Shown one piece after another: positions 1 through 5,972 of a stretch of 8,722 nt of DNA. How positions within the stretch are numbered: the stretch's first letter is position 1; each line of letters starts with the position of its first letter. Both the position numbers and the translations under genes were made by a program. The notes beneath the pieces are model-generated. The model did not search any database. It had not been told where the DNA came from and saw only the letters and a list, made by a program, of their open reading frames with translations. Source of the stretch: an uncultured Burkholderiaceae bacterium (GTDB taxonomy: Bacteria; Pseudomonadota; Gammaproteobacteria; Burkholderiales; Burkholderiaceae_F); the NCBI GenBank assembly GCA_937936215.1, contig CALGWX010000115.1, positions 1 through 8,722 of the forward strand. Reading direction: 5' to 3'.

Positions 1-104
1 CCGCCGCGGCAGCGGCAACGCGCGCCGCTCGGCCGCCCGACGCGCAAGCCGCTCTTCGGCCGCCGCCAAGCCCGCCAGCGAGGCGCCCGCGGCGTCGCCG
101 CGGT
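1..104. other. Left edge, no identifiable gene
   Basis: No recognisable protein is visible here. One plus-strand frame, starting at base 2, stays open from the window edge to a TGA at 137-139 with mostly G or C third positions. It reads as a basic, Ala/Ser/Pro-rich tail, so it could be the C-terminus of a plus-strand gene overlapping the end of the DUF2807 gene by about 35 bp. A minus-strand frame is equally open and equally GC-rich at third positions, so the call cannot be made from composition. A perfect GC hairpin occupies 87-103 and is listed separately. Confidence 0.25.
87..103 (-). terminator. GC hairpin just after the DUF2807 stop codon
   Basis: Seven-base arms CCGCGGC (87-93) and GCCGCGG (97-103) pair perfectly around a 3-base loop. 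On the minus-strand transcript the hairpin begins one base after the TGA of the DUF2807 gene. No run of U follows, so it is not a classical intrinsic terminator. It could protect the 3' end, assist termination, or be a chance product of the high GC content. Confidence 0.3.
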
Positions 105-884
105 TCAACGCAGCGGCGCGACCGACCCCGAGCCGCTGATCGACTTGGTGACCTTCGGCGTGCCGCGATAGCGGACTTCGCCGGAGCCGCTGATGCTCAC
201 CTGCAGCTCGTCAGTGGCGTGCACGCGCGCGTCGCCGCTGCCGCGGATGCTCACCGCGACCTTCGCCGCCACGAGGTCGGCGCAGTGCGCATCGCCGCTG
301 CCGTCAATGACCACGCCCAGCGTGCCCGCCGTGCCCTTGAGGCGCACGTCGCCGTTGCCGGCGATCGACACCGCGACCGCGTTGGCCTGCAGTGCGTCGA
401 CGGCGACGTCGCCCGAGCCCTGCACGGTGGCCTCGAAGACCTCGGGCTGGGCGCGCTCGACGCGGATGTCGCCGGAGCCGCGCAGCGTCACCCCTTGCAG
501 GGCGCGCGCCTGCACCCGGACTTGCGTCGGGCTTCGCGTGCGGTACGAGGCGCCGGACTTCAAGCCGATCACCAGCGTCTCGCCCATGACGGCAGCCTCG
601 ACGAGCGGCGCGATGTTGTCATCGGCGTGCACGACGACGCGGTCGACGTCGCCGGCGCCGATGCGCACATGCAGCGGGCCGTTGACGATCACCTTGCGGA
701 ACGCGCCGACGCTGCGCTCGTCGTCGATGACCTTGCCCGAGCCCTCGACGCGCTGGCCGCCGCGGCCGAACCACGACGGCTGCGCCCATGCGATGGCGGG
801 CGCGGCCGCCCAAGCCAGCGCGCCAGCCGCGAACAACAAGGCGCGGCGCGTGCGGCGGCGAAATCCCGTCGGTGCGGCAAGCAT
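105..884 (-). CDS. Secreted DUF2807 (head GIN domain) repeat protein
   Basis: A 259-residue exported protein of the DUF2807 / putative autotransporter adhesin head GIN family, whose molecular function is unknown. Residues 1-34 form a signal peptide: a twin-Arg-rich start, then a hydrophobic Ala/Leu/Trp stretch ending in AWA before Q35. From about residue 48 the chain is short beta-strands punctuated by a Gly-Ser-Gly-Asp turn about every 20 residues: GSGD near 136, 156, 195 and 215, GNGD near 176, GSGE near 233, GSGS near 251. This suggests a right-handed beta-solenoid lying in the periplasm or on the cell surface. The ATG at 884 is preceded by AGGGGA with a 7-base spacer, and the signal peptide begins directly there, so the much longer open frame upstream is not used. 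A 254-bp gap separates it from the DUF3422 gene on the same strand, so it probably has its own promoter. I saw no convincing promoter hexamers. Family call is firm; role is unknown. Confidence 0.86.
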   Translation of the reverse strand: MLAAPTGFRRRTRRALLFAAGALAWAAAPAIAWAQPSWFGRGGQRVEGSGKVIDDERSVGAFRKVIVNGPLHVRIGAGDVDRVVVHADDNIAPLVEAAVMGETLVIGLKSGASYRTRSPTQVRVQARALQGVTLRGSGDIRVERAQPEVFEATVQGSGDVAVDALQANAVAVSIAGNGDVRLKGTAGTLGVVIDGSGDAHCADLVAAKVAVSIRGSGDARVHATDELQVSISGSGEVRYRGTPKVTKSISGSGSVAPLR

Positions 885-1138
885 GGTTCGATCCCCTGGG
901 CAGAAGGCCAGTATCGCGATTCCGCGCCGCCGCCGCAGCCGCAGGGCGACGGATTGCGCATCGGCCGGCCTGGACTGCGCTCGGCGCCGATGACCGTCGC
1001 CGACGCGGCCCACCGGCCGCGCGCCAAGGGCAAGGCGAACGACCTTCGACCGGAGCCACGTTGCGACGCGCCGATCCGAGCCGCGGGCGGGCACCACTGC
1101 GAGCGCGGGACGCGCCGCAGGCTTCGCGGGTCTGCCGC

Positions 1139-2458
1139 TCAATCCCGCATCAGTTCGCGCCGGATCCGCTCCACCGCGCGCCAGATCGTGTAAGCGAGCA
1201 GCGGAATCGCCGCCGCCACCACCCAGTCCGGGTTCAGCGCCGGCCAGACCGACTTCATCGGCTTGGCGAGATAGCCGACGAGTCCCGCGCCGTAGTAGGT
1301 GATCGCCGCCACCGACAGCCCCTCGACCGTCTGCTGCATCCGCAGCGACACCTTGCCGCGCCGCTCCATTGCCGCCAGCAGCTTCTGGTTCTGCTCCTCG
1401 CGCGCTACGTCCACGCGCGTGCGCAGCAGCGCGCTGGCGCGCTCGATGCGCGCCGACAGCTCCTCCTGGCGGCGGGCCGCGGCGGCGCAGGAGTTCATCG
1501 CCGGCGCCAGCCGTCGCGACAGGAAGCCGTTGATGGTGCGGCGGTCGCCGATGCGCTCCTCGCGCAGCTCGCGCACGCGGGCGCTGACGAGGTCCCAGTA
1601 GGCCTGCGCCGCCGAAAAGCGGAAGCCGGTGGCGGCCACGGAGCGCTCGACCTCCGCCGCCAGCCGCGTCAACTCGTCGAGCAGCCGCCGCTCCTCCTGC
1701 TGCGCGGCCGTGGTGTCGTTCTGCCCGTGCAGCGCGGCGGTGGCGGCGGTGATCTCGGCCAGCCGGTTCTCGATGGCGGCCAGTTGCGGGAACGCCTGGC
1801 GCGCCAGCGGGTAGGCGAGCAGTGCCATCATCCGGTAGACCTCGATCTCGATCAGGCGCTGCGCCAGGCGCGCGCTCTGCGGCGCGCTCATGCCGGCGTC
1901 GAGCACCAGCCAGCGGCAGCGGCTGCCGCCCTCGCCGACGGTGTAGAGCCGGAAGTCGGTGAACAACCAGGCGACACCGTCGAGGATGCGCGCGCCGGCC
2001 AGCGCGTTGGGGTCGAACCAGCGCGCCAGCGTCGCCTCGTCCGGCGGCGAGGTCGCCGGCAGGAGCGCGATGTCGGCCGCCGCGATCAGGCGGCCCGGCA
2101 GCCGCGACAGCTCTCCCTGCGGCATCGCGCCGAAGGCGCTCGGAAAGCGCTTCAGGCCGGCCAGGGCGGTCTCGGCCAGCGGTCGCACCAGCGTCAGGCT
2201 GACGAACTCGCCGTGCCGCTCCCACTTCACCCGCAGCTCGGGGCGTTCGAAGATCACGTGCGACACCTCGGCGGTGTCGGCCACCGGCTCGCCCAGCAGG
2301 CGACGCAGCGCGGCGAGGATCTCGTCGGCCGGGGTGTCGAGCAGCGCCAGGCACGACACCGCCGCCGGCGCGCGCACCGGCGCCGGCGGCCGCGCGTGCA
2401 GCTCATTGGCGAGGCTGCGGCGCAGCGGATGCTCGGCGGGCAGCGGGGTAGTCGGCAT
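1139..2458 (-). CDS. DUF3422 family membrane-anchored protein
   Basis: A 439-residue protein of the DUF3422 family (COG4949, predicted membrane-anchored protein), common in Proteobacteria and functionally uncharacterised. Family features visible here are the N-terminal HPLRRSLANELHARP segment (residues 10-24), a central SAPQSARLAQRLIEIEVYRMM stretch (about 191-211) and a long, charged, probably coiled-coil region (about 225-375). Two hydrophobic helices near the C-terminus (about 378-397 and 411-427) would anchor it in the inner membrane, with the large N-terminal part probably cytoplasmic because no signal peptide is present. I chose the ATG at 2458 because homologues begin a few residues before HPLRR. 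The frame stays open upstream only to TTG (2506) and GTG (2500) codons that add no family sequence. No clear Shine-Dalgarno motif precedes 2458. It is transcribed divergently from the sulfide dehydrogenase operon across a 325-bp control region. Length is normal for the family and no damage is seen. Confidence 0.9.
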   Translation of the reverse strand: MPTTPLPAEHPLRRSLANELHARPPAPVRAPAAVSCLALLDTPADEILAALRRLLGEPVADTAEVSHVIFERPELRVKWERHGEFVSLTLVRPLAETALAGLKRFPSAFGAMPQGELSRLPGRLIAAADIALLPATSPPDEATLARWFDPNALAGARILDGVAWLFTDFRLYTVGEGGSRCRWLVLDAGMSAPQSARLAQRLIEIEVYRMMALLAYPLARQAFPQLAAIENRLAEITAATAALHGQNDTTAAQQEERRLLDELTRLAAEVERSVAATGFRFSAAQAYWDLVSARVRELREERIGDRRTINGFLSRRLAPAMNSCAAAARRQEELSARIERASALLRTRVDVAREEQNQKLLAAMERRGKVSLRMQQTVEGLSVAAITYYGAGLVGYLAKPMKSVWPALNPDWVVAAAIPLLAYTIWRAVERIRRELMRD

Positions 2459-2479
2459 CAGTGATTGGCGAAGGACGCT

Positions 2480-2506
2480 TTGGCCGCGAGCGTAATGCAC
2501 GGCCAA
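2480..2506. repeat. Inverted repeat upstream of the DUF3422 gene
   Basis: Arms TTGGCCG (2480-2486) and CGGCCAA (2500-2506) are perfect over 7 bases with a 13-base spacer. With a one-base bulge the pairing extends to GC on the outside. It lies 22-48 bases before the ATG at 2458, where a dimeric repressor site or a 5' leader hairpin would act. The regulator cannot be named. Confidence 0.35.
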
Positions 2507-2627
2507 GCGCTGCCCGCCTGGTCGCCTCGTCGGTCGGCGCGCGCCGTGCCCGGCCGCCAGCGGGCTCGATGCTGACCGGATCGCGACGCGTCCCGATCGC
2601 GTGAAGCAAGCGCCAAGCGCGGCCTGC
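2502..2627. repeat. Spaced 16-base direct repeat plus tandem heptamer
   Basis: GCCAAGCGCTGCCCGC (2502-2517) and GCCAAGCGCGGCCTGC (2612-2627) match at 14 of 16 bases and are exactly 110 bp apart. The second copy overlaps a tandem CAAGCGC pair (2607-2613, 2614-2620). Such spaced copies in a divergent promoter region could be paired binding sites; chance cannot be excluded without a genome count. Confidence 0.35.
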
Positions 2628-2634
2628 GGGACAG

Positions 2635-2647
2635 GGCCTAGGCCTAG
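2635..2647. repeat. Overlapping palindromes containing two CTAG sites
   Basis: GGCCTAGGCC (2635-2644) and CTAGGCCTAG (2638-2647) are each perfect 10-base palindromes and share seven bases. CTAG is usually rare in proteobacterial DNA, so two copies within ten bases of noncoding sequence suggest a binding site. The site lies about 140 bases before fccA. Confidence 0.4.
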
Positions 2648-2783
2648 CCGTCACACGAACACGTGCCGCCATCCCAATTAGCGCGCCAACGCGACCCTGG
2701 GCGAGTTCATGCGGATAAACCCGAGTAGCTTGGCCTTAGGGCGGAAGCGAACCGCGGCTGCCCTTGCAGACGGGAGGGAAAAA

Positions 2784-3101
2784 ATGATCAAAACCGCAAC
2801 CACGCTGCTCGCCCTGTCGCTGGCGGCAATGGCCGCCCAGGCGCAAAGCGCCGCGCCACCGGCCGGACGCCTCCTGGCGTCCAACTGCTTCCAGTGCCAC
2901 GGCACCAATGGCGCCGGACCCGGCTTCGATGCCATCGCCGGCAAGTCGGCCGAAGACATCTACAAGGAGCTGAAGGAGATGCAGCGCAGGGAGCCGGGCA
3001 ACGACATCATGAAAGCGCACGCCCGCGGCGACACCGATGAGCAACTGCGCCAGCTGTCGACCTACCTGTCGCAGCAGCGCAAGTCCTCCACCAGCAAGTA
3101 A
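2784..3101 (+). CDS. fccA: Periplasmic c-type cytochrome, sulfide dehydrogenase cytochrome subunit (FccA-like)
   Basis: A 105-residue single-haem class I cytochrome c. Residues 1-20 are a Sec signal peptide (MIKTATT, hydrophobic core, AQA before Q21). The haem site is CFQCH at 35-39 (Cys35, Cys38, His39). Met76 in the NDIMKAHA segment is the likely distal iron ligand, and the C-terminal DTDEQLRQLSTYLSQ helix is typical of this group. Size and sequence match the small cytochrome partner of flavocytochrome c sulfide dehydrogenase, and the next gene, 10 bp downstream, is the flavoprotein. By family knowledge it takes electrons from the flavin subunit in the periplasm and passes them to the respiratory or photosynthetic chain. 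The ATG at 2784 is chosen because GGGAGGG lies just upstream and the signal peptide starts there; the frame is open further upstream without protein-like sequence. Substrate could be a sulfur compound other than sulfide, so the gene name is by resemblance and context. Confidence 0.85.
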   Translation: MIKTATTLLALSLAAMAAQAQSAAPPAGRLLASNCFQCHGTNGAGPGFDAIAGKSAEDIYKELKEMQRREPGNDIMKAHARGDTDEQLRQLSTYLSQQRKSSTSK

Positions 3102-3111
3102 GGGGGCGGCG

Positions 3112-4492
3112 ATGAACGGGAACGAACGCGTCAAGGTGGAAATCGTGCGCCGGCGTCTGTTGCAGGCCGCAAGCCTCGGCTCGCTCGGTGCGTTGCTGCC
3201 CATGCTCGGCTGCGGCAGCGGCGCGGCAGAGGACGAAGGCGTCAGCCTCGCGCAGGGCAAGTCGAGCGCGACCGTCGCTACGGTGCCCAACACCGGCCCG
3301 AGCGGCCGGGTGGTGGTGGTCGGCGGCGGCATGGCCGGGGCAGCGGCGGCCAAGTACCTGCGGATGTGGGGCGGCAGCGGCGTGGCGGTCACGCTGGTCG
3401 AGCGCAGCGCCAGCTACACCTCGAACATCATGAGCAACCTGGTGCTGACCGGCCAGCGCAGCGTCGATTCGCTGCGGTACACCTACGACAACCTCGTCGG
3501 CCGCTACGGCGTGAGCCGCGTGCAGGGCGAGGTGGTGGCCATCGACCCGGTGCGCAAGGAAGTGACGCTGGCCGCCGGCAGCCGGCTGGCCTATGACCGG
3601 CTCGTGCTCGCCCCCGGCGTCGTCTTCACCTACGACCTGGCGCTCGGCGGCATCCCGGGGCTGGAAACGGCCGCCGCCCAGGCGAAGGTCCTGCACGCCT
3701 GGCAGGCCGGCCCGCAGACGACGGCGCTGCGCAATCAGATCACCGCCATGCCGCGAGGCGGGGTCTTCGTGCTGACCATCCCGGCCAAGCCCTACCGCTG
3801 CCCGCCGGGTCCGTACGAGCGCGCCTGCCTGGTGGCCGACTGGCTGAAGAAGAACCGCCCGGGGGTCGAAAGTGATCATCCTCGACGCCAACCCCGGCAT
3901 CACCGCCGAGGTGCACGCGTTCACCGATGCCTTCATGAACGTGCACGCCGGCGTGATCGAGTACCACCCGAACGCCCGCATCGACAGCATCGACGCCTCC
4001 ACGCTGACGGTGGCGAGCAGCGTCGGCAGCATCACGGCGCACGTGATCAACGCCATCCCGCCGCACCGCGCCGGCACGGTGGTCACCGACGCCGGGCTGG
4101 CGGACCAGGGCGGCCGCTGGGCGAGCGTGAACCAGCTGAGCTATGAATCGAAGGTGGCGGCGGGCATCCACGTGATCGGCGATTCCGCCGGCACCGCGCA
4201 GCCGAAGGCCGGGCACATCGGCAACCAGCTCGGCAAGGTCTGCGCCGACGCGATCGTCCGCGCCTTCGGCGGCTTGCCCCCCGACCCGGCGCCGGTGACC
4301 AACTCGGCCTGCTACTCGCCGATCACGATGGACACCGCCTCGTGGCTGACCGCTGTCTTCGCGTACGACCCCGCCACGCAGGCAATGGCGGCGGTGCCGG
4401 ACTCGTTCCGCGAGGCCGCCTCGCGCTCAAGCGACGGCTTCAGCAAGATGAACAAGTGGTTCTCCGCGCTGATGGCCGAGACCTTCTCCTAG
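3112..4492 (+). CDS. fccB: FAD-dependent sulfide dehydrogenase flavoprotein (FccB-like), frameshifted
   Basis: Flavoprotein subunit of flavocytochrome c sulfide dehydrogenase, which oxidises sulfide and feeds the cytochrome encoded just upstream. The two halves lie in different frames: 3112 to about 3861, then about 3866-4492. Dropping one G from the G5 run at 3861-3865 gives a continuous 459-residue protein, a normal family length. Read literally, translation runs into unrelated sequence after residue 251 and stops at 4146. Visible features (corrected numbering): a Tat-like RRRLLQ motif (13-18) with a hydrophobic stretch; Rossmann FAD-binding VVGGGMAG (69-76); YRCPPGPYERA (228-238) with Cys230, and Cys400 in SACYSP, matching the redox-active cysteine pair; a second FAD motif IGD (355-357); and a C-terminal FCSD-type flavin-binding domain ending in a Trp-rich helix. 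Asn105 sits where family members carry the FAD-linking cysteine (YTSC-type motif), so FAD may be bound non-covalently. A GGGGG run after the fccA stop serves as ribosome-binding site. The conserved reading on both sides of the shift suggests a sequence error or a very recent mutation. Confidence 0.85.
3861..3865 (+). other. Frameshift site: G5 run in fccB
   Basis: Five G bases follow CCC at codons 250-252 of fccB. With four Gs the frame reads KNRPGSKVIILD, which continues a family-typical beta strand. With five it becomes PGVESDHPRR and leaves the family. This places an apparent one-base insertion to within a few bases. Homopolymer miscount, real mutation and phase-variable slippage are all possible; a run this short makes slippage the least likely. 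Confidence 0.8.
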
Positions 4493-4516
4493 GGCCACGG
4501 CCCGCGCTGCGGGGAC

Positions 4517-4541
4517 AAGGCGGTGCCACTGGCGCCGCTTT
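4517..4541 (+). terminator. Rho-independent-type terminator of the fcc-like operon
   Basis: Starting 24 bases after the fccB stop, an 11-bp stem can form: 4517-4527 (AAGGCGGTGCC) pairs with 4531-4541 (GGCGCCGCTTT) around a 3-base ACT loop, with two G-U pairs. The descending arm ends in TTT, followed after GCG by another TTT. The U tract is short, but position and symmetry suit an intrinsic terminator ending the two-gene operon before chrA. Confidence 0.55.
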
Positions 4542-4616
4542 GCGTTTGCGTGCGGCCAGCGTAAGCCGTAAGCCTTGGTCGGCGCGGTTAATCTCGCTTC
4601 CGCGTCGCGGTCGTTA

Positions 4617-4632
4617 CCCGGCAGTGGCCGGG
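4617..4632 (+). repeat. Hairpin in the chrA leader
   Basis: CCCGGC (4617-4622) and GCCGGG (4627-4632) form a perfect 6-bp inverted repeat around AGTG, about 135 bases before the chrA start. No T tract follows, so it is not a terminator. It may be an operator or leader structure, or a chance match in GC-rich DNA. A tandem GTAAGCC pair lies just upstream at 4561-4574. The rest of 4542-4755 shows nothing I can name. Confidence 0.3.
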
Positions 4633-4755
4633 CAGCCCGTGTCAAGGCGCTCGCCGTCTGCCGAGGATCCGCGCCGGGCTGGCGTCCATTGGGCGGCTCG
4701 GCGTCACCACGCGCCGCGCGAACGAACTCCAGCGAGCATCCCCGCCATCCCCGAC

Positions 4756-4769
4756 GGAGCGTTCCGATC
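4756..4769 (+). promoter_or_regulatory. Ribosome-binding site facing an ATC codon at the chrA start
   Basis: GGAG at 4756-4759 is followed by 7 bases and then ATC at 4767-4769, in the chrA frame. The peptide after it (SAEPKVQSRW) is the length and style of a ChrA N-terminus. No ATG exists in this frame upstream of the first conserved motif. Either ATC acts as a rare initiator or an ancestral ATG has changed, in the cell or in the data. Confidence 0.45.
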
Positions 4770-5966
4770 AGCGCCGAGCCCAAGGTCCAATCGCGTTGGC
4801 ACGAAGTGCTGCTCGCCTTCCTGCGCCTCGGCCTGACGTCCTTCGGCGGGCCGATCGCGCACCTCGGCTTCTTCCGCGCCGAGTTCGTCGCCCGCCGCCG
4901 CTGGCTCGACGATCGCGCCTACGCGGATCTCGTCGCGCTGTGCCAGTTCCTGCCCGGGCCGGCGAGCAGCCAGGCGGGGATCGCCATCGGCTGGCTGCGC
5001 GCTGGCTGGCGCGGCGCGCTGGCGGCGTGGGCCGGCTTCACGCTGCCCTCGGCGATGTTGATGATCGCCTTCGCACTCGGCATGGCCCAGCACGGGATGC
5101 TGGCGGCCTCGGGCGCGGTGCGCGGCCTGAAAATCGTCGCGGTGGCGATCGTGGCGCACGCGGTGTGGACGATGGCGCACACACTGTGCCCGGACGGGCC
5201 GCGCCGCGCGCTGGCGGCGCTCGCCGCGCTGCTCCTGTTCGCCTTGCCGACCACCCTGGGGCAAGTCGGCGCGATCGCGATCTGCGGCCTCATCGGCTGG
5301 CGACTGCTGGCGGTCACGGCAAGCGCGCCGTCCGGGCAACTCTCCTTCGGCGTGCCGCGCCGCGTGAGCACGATCGCGCTGGCGCTTTTCTTCGCCCTGC
5401 TGTTGGCGCTGCCGCTGGCCGCGGCGGCGGCCGGCTCGCCGCTGCTGCGCCTGCTCGATGGCTTCTACCGCGCCGGCGCGCTCGTCTTCGGCGGCGGCCA
5501 CGTCGTGCTGCCCTTGCTGCAGAGCGCGGTCGTCCCCACCGGCGCGGTGACGGCGGAGCAGTTCCTCGCCGGTTACGGCGCCGCGCAGGCCGTGCCGGGG
5601 CCGCTGTTCAGCTTCGCCGCCTATCTCGGCGCGGTGATGCCGGGGCCTCTGACGGGCTGGACCGGCGGTACCGTTTTCCTGATCGCGCTGTTCCTGCCCG
5701 GCGCGCTGCTGGTGATCGGCGCCCTGCCTCTCTGGGACCGCCTGCGCCGCCGCGATGGCGTCCAGTCCCTGCTCGCCGGGATCAACGCCGGCGTGGTGGG
5801 CCTGCTCGCCGCCGCGCTCGTGGACCCGGTCTTCCCCGCCGGCGTGCGGTCGGGCATCGACCTGGCGCTGGCGCTGGCGTGCCTGGGGCTGCTGCTGTGG
5901 GCGCGGCTGTCGCCGCTCTGGGTGGTGATCCTCGCGGCCGCGGCGGCCACGCTGCTGCCCGGTTGA
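4767..5966 (+). CDS. chrA: ChrA chromate transporter (CHR family)
   Basis: Inner-membrane transporter of the CHR family; characterised members export chromate and lower its uptake through the sulfate route. About 399 residues with the two homologous halves of long-chain ChrA. The N-half has LGLTSFGGPIAHLGFFR (21-37) and LCQFLPGPASSQ (58-69). The C-half mirrors these with GALVFGGGHVVLPLLQ (237-252) and AAQAVPGPLFSF (272-283). About ten hydrophobic helices are visible, and no signal peptide. The start is uncertain: the frame is open from a TTG at 4575, with another TTG at 4689 and a GTG at 4806, but none has a good ribosome-binding site. GGAG sits 7 bases before an ATC at 4767, and starting there gives a family-typical N-terminus, so I use it. 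The gene follows a terminator and a 225-bp leader, so it is probably its own unit; no chrB-type regulator is visible. It ends 6 bp from the convergent DUF1810 stop. Family is firm; the substrate is inferred. Confidence 0.9.
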   Translation: MSAEPKVQSRWHEVLLAFLRLGLTSFGGPIAHLGFFRAEFVARRRWLDDRAYADLVALCQFLPGPASSQAGIAIGWLRAGWRGALAAWAGFTLPSAMLMIAFALGMAQHGMLAASGAVRGLKIVAVAIVAHAVWTMAHTLCPDGPRRALAALAALLLFALPTTLGQVGAIAICGLIGWRLLAVTASAPSGQLSFGVPRRVSTIALALFFALLLALPLAAAAAGSPLLRLLDGFYRAGALVFGGGHVVLPLLQSAVVPTGAVTAEQFLAGYGAAQAVPGPLFSFAAYLGAVMPGPLTGWTGGTVFLIALFLPGALLVIGALPLWDRLRRRDGVQSLLAGINAGVVGLLAAALVDPVFPAGVRSGIDLALALACLGLLLWARLSPLWVVILAAAAATLLPG

Positions 5967-5972
5967 AGCCGG

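Larger units (their letters stand above)
2459..2783. promoter_or_regulatory. Divergent intergenic control region
   Basis: A 325-bp gene-free stretch that must carry the promoters for the minus-strand DUF3422 gene and the plus-strand fcc-like operon. It contains an inverted repeat TTGGCCG (2480-2486) / CGGCCAA (2500-2506), a near-identical 16-base direct repeat at 2502-2517 and 2612-2627, a tandem heptamer CAAGCGC at 2607-2620, a GATCGCG pair (2579-2585, 2595-2601), and two overlapping 10-base palindromes at 2635-2647. A weak -10-like GATAAA lies at 2714-2719 with a poor -35 match (GCGACC, 2691-2696). I cannot assign a specific regulator, and the short repeats could partly reflect base composition. 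Confidence 0.5.

Noticed and set aside
910..938. GATACT on the minus strand as a -10 element for the DUF2807 gene
   Set aside because: No acceptable -35 hexamer lies at 16-18 bases, and a 4-of-6 match alone is not evidence.
885..2354. Very long minus-strand open frame continuous with the DUF2807 gene
   Set aside because: It is Arg/Ala/Gly-rich sequence in the wrong frame of the DUF3422 gene. The real protein begins at 884 with a signal peptide and ribosome-binding site.
788..2464. 558-codon plus-strand open frame opposite the DUF3422 gene
   Set aside because: Composition-driven antisense frame rich in Arg, Gln, Ala and His with no family resemblance. The opposite strand carries a conserved full-length protein.
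3861..3865. Programmed ribosomal frameshift or phase-variable G tract in fccB
   Set aside because: The run is only five bases, no stimulatory stop codon or structure is evident nearby, and this enzyme family is not known for recoding.
4575..4766. N-terminal extension of ChrA from TTG 4575 or 4689
   Set aside because: The added residues do not resemble ChrA or a signal peptide, and neither codon has a good ribosome-binding site. It is kept only as an alternative start.
4342..4836. Plus-strand open frame spanning the fccB end, terminator and chrA start
   Set aside because: It crosses the terminator hairpin and shadows two better-supported genes.
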